Shown: positions 26,292 to 35,158, counted from the stretch's first letter. The stretch: 64,000 bases of DNA from Nocardia sp. SYP-A9097 (GCF_009649815.1 NZ_WJIC01000004.1:310001-374000); one strand, 5' to 3'. Made by a program: numbers and translations. The notes: generated from the sequence alone by a model not told the origin.

Positions 26292-27614
26292 TCAGAGGTC
26301 GGGGAGCCAGCTGCCGTGGAAGCCGTACGGAACACGCTGCGGCAGATGGATATTCGCGATCGGCTCGGCTGAGAGATCCTCGGCGTCGAGGATCACCAGA
26401 TCGCTGCGATCGGTGGCATGGTCGTAGACATAGGTCATGAGATACCCCCTGCCGCTGGGGTTTTCGTCGGCGGGCGCGAAGACGGCCTCGGCGGGAACCC
26501 GGCCGGTCCCGAATTCGTGCGCGGTGCGAGCACCGGTGTGCAGGTCGTAGCGCACCAGCGCCCCGCCGTCACCGGTCAGCCGGGATCGAGCCGAGACCGT
26601 GGCGTGCCCGAAGCGCGCGTCGAGGCCGATGAGCCGGTCGTCGACGCGCGGGAATTCGGCTGGGCGGTCATCGATTTGGTCCTCACGGACCGCCCCGGTG
26701 CTGAGGTCGAGGGTCCAGCGCCACAGCGTCGCATCGGTGAAGGAGCCCGAGCCGGCGCGCCACAGTTCGGGGTAGCGCATGGCGTACAGCACCACCCGCC
26801 CGGGTTCGTCGAAGGCGTTGAGGGTGTGGAAGACATAGCAGGGGTCGATCGGGAACCAGGCGATGGCGCCGTACGGGTCGTCGCGACGCAGTACACCGAG
26901 GCGGGCCTGATAGTCGTCGCGCCACCGGAACGGCATACTGCCACCGGCCGTGGCGGTCTCCAGATCGAAAACCACAGGCAGATCCATGAATATGACATGC
27001 TCGCCGGTCAAGGCGAAGTCGTGGTGCATGGTCGCGGCGGGTACCTCGATCGGCCGGCTCAGCAACAGCTTCCCGCTGGCATCGGCCCGGTGATAGGTGA
27101 GGTACGGCTCGCTCACCACCGCATAGCCGAAGAAGTGCAATTCGCCTGTGCGCGGGCAGGTTTTGGGATGCGCGGTCATGGCGGTGTGTAGCGCGCCGTC
27201 GAAATCGTAGGGTCCGACGGTATCGAGTTCGGGAGTCAATTCGTACGGGTACGACGCCTCGACCAGTGCCAGGGTCCGCCCGGCATGCCGGATCACATGC
27301 GTATTGGCAACGCCCGCGGTCAAATCCCGGGTCCCGTCCTCGCTGTATCCGCGCGCGCCGTCGGTGAAGGTGCGGGTGCGCACCCACCGATTGCGGTAGG
27401 CGACGGCGCGCCCGTGCTCCAGCCGGACACCGTGCACCATTCCGTCACCGAGAAACCAGTGCCCGGACGCCGCGTCATGCGGATTGGGCCCATTGCGCAG
27501 ATACCAGCCGGAGAGTTCGGGCGGAACCTGTCCGGTGACCGAAAGTTCCTGTGCGGTCAGCTCTTCGGTGACGGGAGCGTAGTTACCGGTCAGGTGCGGC
27601 GGCGTCATGTTCAT
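26292..27614 (-). CDS. Carotenoid cleavage oxygenase (RPE65 family)
   Basis: 440 aa. A seven-bladed beta-propeller enzyme that cleaves carotenoid or stilbene double bonds with a non-heme Fe(II). The four iron His are visible in order: MTAHPKTCPRTGELHFFG, the block FALTGEHVIFMDLP, CYVFHTLNAFDEPG, and YGFHGSWLP at the C-terminus. The family start RNGPNP and FLGDGMVHGV are also present. The ATG overlaps the stop of the membrane-protein gene (ATGA), so the two are coupled, and both lie under the divergent PadR-controlled promoter. Substrate is unknown. Confidence 0.88.
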   Translation of the reverse strand: MNMTPPHLTGNYAPVTEELTAQELSVTGQVPPELSGWYLRNGPNPHDAASGHWFLGDGMVHGVRLEHGRAVAYRNRWVRTRTFTDGARGYSEDGTRDLTAGVANTHVIRHAGRTLALVEASYPYELTPELDTVGPYDFDGALHTAMTAHPKTCPRTGELHFFGYAVVSEPYLTYHRADASGKLLLSRPIEVPAATMHHDFALTGEHVIFMDLPVVFDLETATAGGSMPFRWRDDYQARLGVLRRDDPYGAIAWFPIDPCYVFHTLNAFDEPGRVVLYAMRYPELWRAGSGSFTDATLWRWTLDLSTGAVREDQIDDRPAEFPRVDDRLIGLDARFGHATVSARSRLTGDGGALVRYDLHTGARTAHEFGTGRVPAEAVFAPADENPSGRGYLMTYVYDHATDRSDLVILDAEDLSAEPIANIHLPQRVPYGFHGSWLPDL

Positions 27615-28162
27615 GCCAGATCAGCCTTCTGTGCCTTGGCCTGGACATAGGCCACATAGCGGATGGTGAAGACCACCGGAATCACGAAGGCGGCGATCTG
27701 TGCGATGGTGCGCGGTCCGGACATGTGCGCCAGCAGGGTGAGCGCCACACAGCCGATGGCGAAGCTCGCGGTCCACACCGAGGTGATGACATAGCTGGTG
27801 CGAATGAAGCCGGGATGGTCCCAGAGTTCGCGCGGAGTGCTCTGCTTGGCGATCGGCAGGGTGAACGGATTGCGCAGTGCCAGTGAGACTCCCGCGATCA
27901 ACGCCAGCACTCCCGAGGAGAGCGCGGGCGAGTAGGGGCGCAGCGCGGTATCCGGGTCCACGAAGGCCAGGATGGTCAGCGCCGCGAAGAACACTCCGGA
28001 GCCGATATCGATGATCTGGGCGTCGAGGGCCTGCCCCGCGCGGGTCTGCCGTACGACGGTGGCGGCCGAGATACCGAAGGCGATGAGCGCGGCCCACTTC
28101 CAGTATTCGGAGGGGATCACCGCGTAGACGATCCAGGGGGCGAAGGTGCGCAAGTAGGACAT
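27611..28162 (-). CDS. Six-helix membrane protein, partner of carotenoid oxygenase
   Basis: 183 aa with about six membrane segments and no recognised domain. A repeated layout is visible: APWIVYAVIPSEYWKWAALIA near the start, two helices around PYSPALSSGVLALIAGVSLA, then a loop with WDHPGFIRTSYVIT and two final helices. GAGGAG upstream of the ATG at 28162 fixes the start. It may supply or sense the hydrophobic substrate of the coupled oxygenase; this is inference from the operon. Confidence 0.65.
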   Translation of the reverse strand: MSYLRTFAPWIVYAVIPSEYWKWAALIAFGISAATVVRQTRAGQALDAQIIDIGSGVFFAALTILAFVDPDTALRPYSPALSSGVLALIAGVSLALRNPFTLPIAKQSTPRELWDHPGFIRTSYVITSVWTASFAIGCVALTLLAHMSGPRTIAQIAAFVIPVVFTIRYVAYVQAKAQKADLA

Positions 28163-28183
28163 CTTCGAAAGCTCCTCGGTCTG

Positions 28184-28246
28184 ACATTCCAATTGTGACA
28201 TGTCGAAGTTAGAACCTCTGGGTTCGACCTGTCAATAGTGGAATGT
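28184..28246. promoter_or_regulatory. PadR operator and divergent promoter region
   Basis: An imperfect 17-bp inverted repeat (ACATTCCAATTGTGACA at 28184-28200 and TGTCAATAGTGGAATGT at 28230-28246, 14 of 17 matching) brackets the divergent starts, with a smaller inverted repeat GTCGAA...TTCGAC inside. The right arm overlaps an alternative GTG start of the PadR gene. Symmetry and location suit a PadR dimer that represses both itself and the oxygenase operon. Confidence 0.65.
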
Positions 28247-28249
28247 ACG

Positions 28250-28783
28250 ATGATGCTCATGAGTCTTCGGTACGCACTTCTGGGCCTGGTGGCCCAAGAG
28301 CCGTCCAGTGGCTATGACCTGCTGGGACGGTTCAAGATCTCGCTCGGCCAGGTCTGGCCCGCCACGCAGAGTCAGATCTACACCGAACTCACCAAGCTCG
28401 CCGATGCCGAACTCATCAAGGTCTCCGATGAGGGCGCGCGCGGGCGCAAGGAGTACAGCATTACCGACGACGGCCTGGCGCAGCTGCAACACTGGCTCAC
28501 CGAGACCATGCCGAAACGCGTGCCGCGCAATGAAATGCTGTTGCGGGTCTTCTTCCTCGGCCTGGCCAGCCGGGTGCAGGCGCGCGCTTACCTGGGCGCG
28601 GTCGACGAGGAGTACACGAAGGTCGCGCAGCATCTGCGGACCCTCGGCGAGGCCGTCGACTGGGATGACAGCGACCTGTCCGTGTACGGCCGCATGGCGA
28701 TGGAGTGGGGCGAACGCTTCGCCGCCATGAATCAGGAGTGGGCGCGCTGGGCGCTCGAGCAGATCCCCGAGCGCCGGGCCTGA
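28250..28783 (+). CDS. PadR-family transcription regulator
   Basis: 177 aa. N-terminal winged helix MSLRYALLGLVAQEPSSGYDL, recognition region VWPATQSQIYTELTKLADA and wing GRKEYSITDDG are classic PadR; the C-terminal four-helix dimerisation domain (VIR/PadR_C type) follows. PadR proteins usually repress and are released by phenolic or hydrophobic ligands. The start is uncertain among ATGs at 28250, 28253 and 28259; a GTG at 28238 overlaps the operator arm. It likely controls the oxygenase/membrane-protein pair and itself. Confidence 0.85.
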   Translation: MMLMSLRYALLGLVAQEPSSGYDLLGRFKISLGQVWPATQSQIYTELTKLADAELIKVSDEGARGRKEYSITDDGLAQLQHWLTETMPKRVPRNEMLLRVFFLGLASRVQARAYLGAVDEEYTKVAQHLRTLGEAVDWDDSDLSVYGRMAMEWGERFAAMNQEWARWALEQIPERRA

Positions 28784-28825
28784 TTTGGGGGTGATCCCAA
28801 CGCGCGCACTACTTTTCGTGCATGC

Positions 28826-29233
28826 TCAGCCGATCGCCTCGCGCGCGATCTGCTCGGTCGCCTCGCGCTGAATCTGCTCGAACTGCGCACCCATGGCCGC
28901 GGCGAGCGCATTGGCCCCCGACAGCGGGCGGACCATCACCATGAGTTCGGTGATCTTGCCGTCCGTGTCGAACTTCAGGAAATCGCAGCCGCTGAGCTGT
29001 TTTCCATCCACCGTGGCCTCGAACAGCAGTGCGTGTTCGGGCCCGTCGGCGATCTCGCGGACGTATCGGAATTCCTCGAAGACCCGCATCACGCCGCGCA
29101 GGATGGCCGCGGTGATCGCCTTGCCCGGATACGGCTTGTACGCGACCGGGCTGATGAAGACGACATCGTCGGCGAGCAGGTCCTCGAGGGCCTGGCTGTC
29201 GCGGGCTTCGACGGCATTACGGAAGGAGTTCAT
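28826..29233 (-). CDS. SnoaL-like (NTF2-fold) protein
   Basis: 135 aa, a cone-shaped NTF2-like fold: FRNAVEARDSQALEDLLADDVVFISP, central strands ALLFEATVDGKQLSGCDFLKF and GKITELMVMVRP. The family includes polyketide cyclases and many uncharacterised small binders or isomerases. The ATG at 29233 is preceded by GAGGTGG. An upstream GTG is less likely. It is convergent with the PadR gene. The region 29234-29546 (about 310 bases) contains no recognisable gene or hairpin and should hold the promoters for this gene and the RDD gene. Confidence 0.7.
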   Translation of the reverse strand: MNSFRNAVEARDSQALEDLLADDVVFISPVAYKPYPGKAITAAILRGVMRVFEEFRYVREIADGPEHALLFEATVDGKQLSGCDFLKFDTDGKITELMVMVRPLSGANALAAAMGAQFEQIQREATEQIAREAIG

Positions 29234-29546
29234 CGCCACCTCGTATGCAACTCGTTGTATAGGTCATTCGGACGGTACCCGAATGTCGGCGCGCTGGCGA
29301 GAATCGGTGCGGTCGGGCGGCGATCACGGTTTGGTAGACGTAGTCACCTCCCTCGAAGGGTGTCTCACTCGAATCGACCGCTGTAGCCGGCCAAGTATCC
29401 GGGATTCGGTGACAACCGGGGCACCAACTGTCATTTGATCGGTCGACTGCGCCGCACGGAATGTCAGCAGAACAATTGCAGGGCGCGGGAATTGCCGGTG
29501 CACATCCGGCAGTCGGGGCGCGTCGATTCGGTTGAGGTGAGTGCGC

Positions 29547-30431
29547 ATGGCCGGGAACCTGGCGTCCGGCGAGACGGTTCCGACGGGGCGGAGAGTGGCT
29601 GCGTGGGCAGTCGACTTCGCGCTGATCACCACCTTCGCGGTGCTATTGGGGGTGGTGACCCATTATCGGATCACCGACTACCTGTCCGGCTGGGCCGAAC
29701 TGACCGGGACCGGCGTGTGGGATGTGCTCCAATCGAACGGGGATTGGGGCGGCGCGGGAAAGACCTTCGGATTGGACGTCGTTCACGGCGTACTGGTCCT
29801 GATCATCGAGGCATTCGGCGCGCTGATCGTGGCGACCTTCGCCTATCAATTCGTCGGATTGGCTTGGAAGGGACGAACTTTCGGCAAGATGCTGCTGGAT
29901 CTGCGGGTGCGGTCGGTGCGTGGTGAGCGGGACCACCTCGGCCGGTGGCAGGCGGCGCGGCGAGCATTCGCCGGCACGATGACCGATGTCGGAATCTACT
30001 CCTTCGCGTGTATCGCGTTGCTGGCCGGTAGTTTCTTCCTGTCCTTCTTGCTCTGGCTGACCGCGCTCGTGCTGTTGGCGGCGAACGCCTTTGCGCTACT
30101 CGGCGCGAGCCACCGTTCCCTGGTCGACCGTTTCGCCGGCACGGCGGTCGTGGGTACCGAGCTTTATCGCAAGACCTGGGACGCGGCCAAGGAGCAGATG
30201 CAACTCCCGGTCATCATGGATACCGTTCAGCTGCAACAGATTCGAGACTCCGAACGGATTGTGCAGGCGCGTGAGATCGGCCGGAATGTCGGTCACCGCA
30301 CCGCGCGTGCTGCTCGCGAAGCGATCGCCTCGGATTCGGGGCAGCAGGCGCAGCGGGTGGTCGCGTCCGCGGGAAAGCGTGCGGGAGCGGGTCTGAAGAG
30401 CGTCTACCAGAAGCGACGTGGCAGCCGGTAG
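29547..30431 (+). CDS. RDD-family membrane protein
   Basis: 294 aa. The RDD motif is seen as RVAAWAVDFALI near the start (Arg-Asp) and the second Asp region SLVDRFAGTAVV; three to four membrane segments lie between (about 18-35, 85-105, 140-190). A 90-residue cytoplasmic tail with regular Arg/Glu/Gln helix (QLQQIRDSERIVQAREIGRN) may be a coiled coil. RDD proteins are poorly understood, with some implicated in Na+ export. GAGGTGA upstream supports the ATG rather than the GTG two codons earlier. Confidence 0.8.
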   Translation: MAGNLASGETVPTGRRVAAWAVDFALITTFAVLLGVVTHYRITDYLSGWAELTGTGVWDVLQSNGDWGGAGKTFGLDVVHGVLVLIIEAFGALIVATFAYQFVGLAWKGRTFGKMLLDLRVRSVRGERDHLGRWQAARRAFAGTMTDVGIYSFACIALLAGSFFLSFLLWLTALVLLAANAFALLGASHRSLVDRFAGTAVVGTELYRKTWDAAKEQMQLPVIMDTVQLQQIRDSERIVQAREIGRNVGHRTARAAREAIASDSGQQAQRVVASAGKRAGAGLKSVYQKRRGSR

Positions 30432-30462
30432 ACGCGCGGGATCCGCTGTCTTCCAGGAGACT

Positions 30463-31716
30463 TCATCGGGTGGCGCGGGGGGCTCCCATGCCTGGATCGA
30501 TGCGGGCGGGGCCGGAGGCGGTGGGGGCTATGGGGAAATCGAAGATGGCGGTGGGGATGTAGACGGTGGCACAGGAATTCGGGATATCGACTACGCCGGA
30601 GAAGCGGCCCTCGATGGGGGCTGCGCCGAGCAGGAGGTATGCCTGTTCGGGGCTGTAGCCGAATTTGGTGAGGTAGTCGATGGCGTGCAGGCAGGCTCGT
30701 TCGAAGGAGAGTTGGGAGTCGAGGTAGCGCTGTTCGCCGGACAGGGTGACCGAGGTGCCTGAGAAGGCCAGGTATTCGGTGTAATTGGGGCCTTCGTTGC
30801 CGGGCATGAAGATGGCGTTCTCGCTGACGCCGTAGAGCTCCATGCCGTTCTTGATCAGGTCTACGCGCAGGTCGATGAAGCCGCCCATTTCGATCGCGCC
30901 GCAGAAGGTGATCTCGCCGTCGCCCTGGGAGAAGTGCAGATCGCCGACCGAGAGCTTCGCGCCGTCCACGAAGACGGGGTAGAAGACGCGGCTGCCGCGG
31001 GTCAGGTTCTTGATGTCCTGGTTGCCGCCGTTCTCACGCGGGGGCGCGGTACGCGCGGCTTCGGCTGCGGCACGGTCGAATTCGCTACCGGACAGCGAGC
31101 CGAGAATGGCGTCTCGCGGCTCCGGCGGCAGCGCCAGCGGCGGGACGCGCAGCGGATCGGTGGCGATCAGCGCGCCTTCGCGGGCATTCCACTTGGACAG
31201 CAGCGCCGCCGACGGCGCGGTGCCCATCAGCCCGGGATGCATGATGCCGGTGAACTTCACCCCGGGCACATGCCGGGACGATGCGGTGTGGCCGCTGAAA
31301 TCCCAGATCGCCTTGTACGCGTCCGGGAAATGCTCGGTGAGGAAACCGCCGCCATTGTCGGTCGCGAAGATGCCGGTATAGCCCCAGCCCTGACCGGCGA
31401 GCGGACCCGAATCCTCCTGTGGGATGGGGCCGATATCGAGAATGTCGACAATCAGCAGGTCACCGGGTTGAGCGCCCTCGACCGCGAACGGTCCGGAAAG
31501 ACAATGCACGGTGCTCAGCGGTGCGTTCAGCACGTCCTCGGCGGAGTCGTCATTGTGGATCGCGCCGTCGAACCACTCACGCACATGCACCCGGAACTCG
31601 TCGCCGGGCTTGACCGTCACCGGCGCGGGAATATCCGGATGCCACCGGTTGTGTCCCACGAACTGCTGCTCGGTGAACTTCTTGCGGGAATCCAGGGGGA
31701 ACAACAACTCGGGCAT
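30463..31716 (-). CDS. fmdA: Formamidase / acetamidase-family amidohydrolase
   Basis: 417 aa, the full length of FmdA. Characteristic blocks are HNRWHPDIPAPVTVKPGDEF near the start, REWFDGAIHNDDSAEDV (about 47-63), DILDIGPIP and HPGLMGTAPS, with DGAKLSVGDLHFSQGDGE in the second half. The enzyme hydrolyses formamide (or short amides) to formate and ammonia in the cytosol. It lies 18 bases downstream of the zinc-ribbon gene in one operon, opposite a permease gene, fitting an amide-nitrogen scavenging role. GGAGGG precedes the ATG. Confidence 0.9.
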   Translation of the reverse strand: MPELLFPLDSRKKFTEQQFVGHNRWHPDIPAPVTVKPGDEFRVHVREWFDGAIHNDDSAEDVLNAPLSTVHCLSGPFAVEGAQPGDLLIVDILDIGPIPQEDSGPLAGQGWGYTGIFATDNGGGFLTEHFPDAYKAIWDFSGHTASSRHVPGVKFTGIMHPGLMGTAPSAALLSKWNAREGALIATDPLRVPPLALPPEPRDAILGSLSGSEFDRAAAEAARTAPPRENGGNQDIKNLTRGSRVFYPVFVDGAKLSVGDLHFSQGDGEITFCGAIEMGGFIDLRVDLIKNGMELYGVSENAIFMPGNEGPNYTEYLAFSGTSVTLSGEQRYLDSQLSFERACLHAIDYLTKFGYSPEQAYLLLGAAPIEGRFSGVVDIPNSCATVYIPTAIFDFPIAPTASGPARIDPGMGAPRATR

Positions 31717-31734
31717 GACAGCCCTCCTTCGGTA

Positions 31735-32013
31735 TCAGGGACGGGGAAGCTTGCGGTGCAAGGGATTCCGGGTGACCGGTGCGTTCGACCGACCGGCCGG
31801 CGCACCCACCACGGCGGGCTCGCTCGCGGTGCGCCGGGTGGCATCGATGAGCCGGGTGGTGGCCGATCCGGGGCGCACGAACGCGCCACCGCCCACCTGG
31901 CGCCGACTACTGCCCGCACACTCCGGGCAGCCGGTTGTATCGGGCACCGCCGCCATGGTGAAGCTGCGATCGAAGCTGCCGCAGTCGCGACAGTGGAACT
32001 GATAGAGGGGCAC
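31735..32013 (-). CDS. fmdB: FmdB-type zinc-ribbon protein
   Basis: 92 aa. MPLYQFHCRDCGSFDR and TTGCPECAG supply a CxxC...CxxC zinc ribbon as in FmdB of Methylophilus, the small protein encoded beside formamidase and thought to regulate it. The rest is a basic, Arg/Pro-rich tail. A GTG at 32013 gives the family N-terminus and has GAGGTAA 8 bases upstream; a second GTG at 32019 is too close to that site. First gene of the fmdA operon. Confidence 0.75.
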   Translation of the reverse strand: MPLYQFHCRDCGSFDRSFTMAAVPDTTGCPECAGSSRRQVGGGAFVRPGSATTRLIDATRRTASEPAVVGAPAGRSNAPVTRNPLHRKLPRP

Positions 32014-32245
32014 GCTCACTTACCTCATTTAGTTTCAAACGAACCTATTCCGTACGGAGACGATACAAAGCCGTTCGTGTCTCCGCAGCGAAACCGCAGG
32101 GTGAACTTCGTATTACGACGAAAGCTGCGCGTATCGCGCCGGTTAATTTTCATTTGGGTTATCGCCATCTGAAAATAATGCACCTAGCGTCTTGTTTCGC
32201 CGCGACCCGCCAGCCCCAGCCGCGGCGATTCAGCTAGGAGACCCG
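32014..32245. promoter_or_regulatory. Divergent control region of amide operon and permease
   Basis: This AT-richer gap between fmdB and the permease contains three inverted repeats: CGGAGAC (32055-32061) with GTCTCCG (32079-32085); TTCGT-N6-ACGAA around 32107-32122; and ATTTTCA (32146-32152) with TGAAAAT (32170-32176). They are candidate operators for a nitrogen or amide-responsive regulator. I looked for a GlnR box (GTnAC-N6-GnAAC) and found no convincing one. Confidence 0.5.
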
Positions 32246-33958
32246 ATGAGCACCACCGCTCCGGCCGGACAGGCCGATTCCCCACCGCAGACCCGATGGG
32301 CCCGCTTCCAGAACTGGGCGGCCAAGGACAATATCGAGGACTACTCACTGCGCTACGCGCCCAAGTCCTTTCGCCGCTGGAGCCCGATGGCCTGCTCCAT
32401 CGCCGCCCTCGGCGGTATCGCGTATCTGGCCGACTACTCGATCGGCGCGTCCATCGCGGTGACACACGGTGCGGCCAGCGCGGTGGTCGCCATCCTGGTC
32501 GCCGCCGTGACCATCTTCCTGACCGGCATCCCCATCGCCTACTACGCCGCCAAATACAACCTGGATATGGACTTGCTCACGCGCGGAGCGGGTTTCGGCT
32601 ACTTCGGCTCCACCCTGACCAGCCTCATCTACGCCAGCTTCTGCTTCATCTTCTTCGCCCTGGAGGGCGCCATCATGGCGCAGGCCATGAAGCTCACCTT
32701 CCATCTACCACTGCCCCTGGGCTATCTGATCGGCTCACTGATCATCATTCCCCTTGTGCTGTACGGCATGTCGGCGCTGGCGAAATTCCAGGTGTGGACG
32801 CAGCCGCTCTGGCTCATCCTGTTCGCCGCGCCCCTGGTCATGATCGCCGTCAGCGATCCGGACGGCTTCACCGGTTTCCTGTCCTGGTCCGGCAATGGCG
32901 GTAGCGAACGCATCAGCGCGATAGCGGTGGGAGCCGGTGCGGGTGTGGCACTTTCGCTCATCGCGCAGATCGGCGAACAGGTCGACTACCTGCGCTTCAT
33001 GCCGGAGAAGTCCGAGACGCCACCCCTGCGCTGGTGGGCCGCCGTCCTCGCGGCCGGACCCGGCTGGGTGATTCTCGGTGCGGCCAAACAGCTGTGCGGC
33101 GCGTTCCTGGCGTTCTACGTGGCCGGACAGGTCGGCTTCGCCCGCGCCACCGAACCCATCGAAATGTTCCTGGGCAGTTACGGTTCCATGATCCACAATC
33201 ACGCCGCCGCACTCACCATCGCGACCGTCATGGTGCTGCTGTCGCAGATCAAAATCAATGTGACCAACGCGTATTCGGGCTCGCTGTCCTGGTCCAACTT
33301 CTTCAGCCGGGTCCTGCACGTCCATCCCGGCCGAGTGGTTTGGCTGGTGCTGCACATCGCCATCGCGCTCACCCTCATGCTCTCGAACATGTTCTCGGTG
33401 CTGAACACCATCCTCGGGTTCTACTCCAATGTGGCCATCGCCTGGGTGGGTGCGATCGTGGCAGATCTGGTGATCAACAAGGGGATTCTGAAGATCAGCC
33501 CGCCGTATATCGAGTTCAAGCGGGCGTACCTGTACCCGATCAATCCGGTCGGCTTCGGCTCCATGCTGGCCGGTTCGGCGGTCTCGATCGTTGCCTACTT
33601 CGGGGCCTTCGGTGACTTCCTCGAGGCGTGGTCGCCATACCTCGCGCTGGCCATCTCGCTGGTGCTGACACCGGTGATCGCCCTGGCCACGGGTGGCAAA
33701 TACTATCTGGCGCGGCCGAATCCGCTGCGCGAGGAGATCGAGAAGGAACCGCTCTGGGCGGGCCAGACGCTACTGGATGTGGTCGACGGCAAGCGCTACG
33801 AACTCCCGGATATGGTGCACGACTGCCCCTTCCACGGTGGGCCTATCTCATCGCTCACCTGCACTCTCACCAGGAACTGCCATGAGCAGTGCCAGTCCGC
33901 AACCTACGCGGACACCACGGACGCCGCGCGGCTCGGGCTGGTTCAGCCCGTGAGCTGA
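32246..33958 (+). CDS. NCS1/purine-cytosine-permease-like transporter with Cys-rich C-terminal tail
   Basis: 570 aa. About twelve membrane segments with the NCS1 layout (SLRYAPKSFRRWSPMACSIAALGG entering TM1, then GAGFGYFGSTLTSL and TNAYSGSLSW); APC-fold permease for nucleobases, allantoin or related nitrogen compounds. After TM12 a cytosolic tail adds about 60 residues with a cluster CPFHGG, LTCTLTRNCHEQC (about 527-551): four Cys and two His that could bind zinc or an Fe-S cluster. Divergent from the formamidase operon, so an amide or urea-like substrate is likely. AGGAG lies before the ATG. Confidence 0.8.
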   Translation: MSTTAPAGQADSPPQTRWARFQNWAAKDNIEDYSLRYAPKSFRRWSPMACSIAALGGIAYLADYSIGASIAVTHGAASAVVAILVAAVTIFLTGIPIAYYAAKYNLDMDLLTRGAGFGYFGSTLTSLIYASFCFIFFALEGAIMAQAMKLTFHLPLPLGYLIGSLIIIPLVLYGMSALAKFQVWTQPLWLILFAAPLVMIAVSDPDGFTGFLSWSGNGGSERISAIAVGAGAGVALSLIAQIGEQVDYLRFMPEKSETPPLRWWAAVLAAGPGWVILGAAKQLCGAFLAFYVAGQVGFARATEPIEMFLGSYGSMIHNHAAALTIATVMVLLSQIKINVTNAYSGSLSWSNFFSRVLHVHPGRVVWLVLHIAIALTLMLSNMFSVLNTILGFYSNVAIAWVGAIVADLVINKGILKISPPYIEFKRAYLYPINPVGFGSMLAGSAVSIVAYFGAFGDFLEAWSPYLALAISLVLTPVIALATGGKYYLARPNPLREEIEKEPLWAGQTLLDVVDGKRYELPDMVHDCPFHGGPISSLTCTLTRNCHEQCQSATYADTTDAARLGLVQPVS

Positions 33959-33967
33959 CCGGCGAAC

Positions 33968-34013
33968 GTGCACTCATGGCGGCGATTTGCCGGGTTCGCC
34001 GCCATGAGTGCAC
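33968..34013. repeat. Dispersed palindromic element, copy 2
   Basis: A perfect 18-bp inverted repeat (33968-33985 with 33996-34013, 10-base loop) beginning GTGCACTCATGGCGG, in the 60-base space between two convergent genes. The right flank contains the same 10-mer, CGAGTGTGCA, on the minus strand (34009-34018). Probably a bidirectional terminator as well as a repeat-family member. Confidence 0.7.
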
Positions 34014-34018
34014 ACTCG

Positions 34019-35098
34019 TCAACCGTCGAGCTCCGCCAGCACACTGAATTCCAGGACATCGGCATCGGCAAGGAAGACGGGCTGCGTTGTATGCGCGCCA
34101 CGCACCCGCACCTCACCCCTGGGCCCGTCATAACTGACCTGCGCCGCATGCCTTTCGATGAGATGCGGGTCCAGGCTACGAGCCGCCTCCGCCAGCGAGG
34201 CGAACAAAAGCATGCCCTCATAACAGGATTCGCCGATATTGTTCAGCGCCGGAGCGTAGCTGCCGAAGCGCCGCACGTACCGGCTGCCGAAGTCCATCCC
34301 CTCCGGACTGATCACACTCTCGAAATAGCCTGAGGCGGTATGCAATCCGCGCGTACTGTCCGGGCCGCCCGCATACAACACGTCCTCGCCGATCATCATG
34401 GACAGGCGTAGCCGACCGTCGTCGAGACCGGCGCGGGCGAAGGCGCGATTGAAGGCCGCGCAATCCGAGCCGACCATGAACAGCAGCACACCCTGCGCGG
34501 GGGAGTGCCGGATGAGCTCCAGCGCGCGAGTGAAACGACGGCTGCCCAGCGGAACATAGCTCTCGCCGACAATCTCGATATCGGTTCCGGCGGTGAACTC
34601 CCTTGTGGCGCGGGACGTTTCACGCGGCCACACGTAGTCGTTGCCGATCACGCACCAGCGTCGGATACCGAACTCCGCGCGCATCCAGCGCAGTGCGGGG
34701 AACAGCTGCTGATCGGGTGTCTCACCGACCATGTAGACGCCGTCGGAATCCTCACCACCCTCGTAGAAAGTGGTGTACACGTAGGGAACTCGGCCCGCGG
34801 TGCGCGGGGTGATGACCTTGCGCGCATTGGAGAGATGCCAGCCGACCACACCGTCGATCTCACCGCGATCGACCAATCGCCCGATCTGCGAGGCCAATTG
34901 CGCCAGCGGCGCACCGGAATCGATGGGGTGCAGGCGAACCGGGCGATCCAGAATGCCGCCCATGGCATTGATGTCCTCGACCGCGAGGGTGGCGCATGCC
35001 TCCGAGGACGGCCCGAACATACCCGCGGGACCGCTCAGTGGAATGACCAGCGCGATATCCACCGTCGCACGGCTATCGCGAGAATTGAAGTGGCCCAT
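34019..35098 (-). CDS. AmiC/UrtA-type ligand-binding protein, cytosolic
   Basis: 359 aa. A type I periplasmic-binding fold (Peripla_BP_5/6): VDIALVIPLSGPAGMFGPSS start, VEDINAMGGILDRPVRLH, YTTFYEGGEDSDGVYMVGETPDQQ. It lacks a signal peptide or lipobox: the ATG at 35098 with GGAG puts the domain at residue 15, so it is a cytosolic sensor like AmiC of Pseudomonas rather than an ABC-transporter binding protein. Location opposite a MarR gene and near formamidase suggests that it senses amides or urea. No ANTAR antiterminator AmiR is adjacent. Confidence 0.72.
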   Translation of the reverse strand: MGHFNSRDSRATVDIALVIPLSGPAGMFGPSSEACATLAVEDINAMGGILDRPVRLHPIDSGAPLAQLASQIGRLVDRGEIDGVVGWHLSNARKVITPRTAGRVPYVYTTFYEGGEDSDGVYMVGETPDQQLFPALRWMRAEFGIRRWCVIGNDYVWPRETSRATREFTAGTDIEIVGESYVPLGSRRFTRALELIRHSPAQGVLLFMVGSDCAAFNRAFARAGLDDGRLRLSMMIGEDVLYAGGPDSTRGLHTASGYFESVISPEGMDFGSRYVRRFGSYAPALNNIGESCYEGMLLFASLAEAARSLDPHLIERHAAQVSYDGPRGEVRVRGAHTTQPVFLADADVLEFSVLAELDG

Positions 35099-35123
35099 GG
35101 AAATCTCCACCGTATATTTCCAT

Positions 35124-35153
35124 TTGAATCTTTACCATACGGCGTTGTATATA
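35124..35153 (+). promoter_or_regulatory. Promoter with leaderless start for MarR gene
   Basis: TTGAAT (35124-35129), 18-base spacer and TATATA (35148-35153). The -10 lies only 5 bases before the GTG start at 35159, so the transcript should be leaderless. CCGTAT (35110-35115) and ATACGG (35137-35142) form an inverted repeat overlapping the promoter, a candidate MarR site. Confidence 0.6.
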
Positions 35154-35158
35154 GTGCT

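Noticed and set aside
29240..29546. Possible riboswitch upstream of the RDD gene
   Set aside because: No conserved riboswitch core or clear stem set was found by eye.
32014..32245. GlnR box in the amide-operon control region
   Set aside because: Only partial half-sites; spacing does not fit GTnAC-N6-GnAAC.
34505..35158. Long upstream extension of the MarR reading frame
   Set aside because: It runs antisense through the AmiC-like gene; the promoter and HTH family length place the start at 35159.
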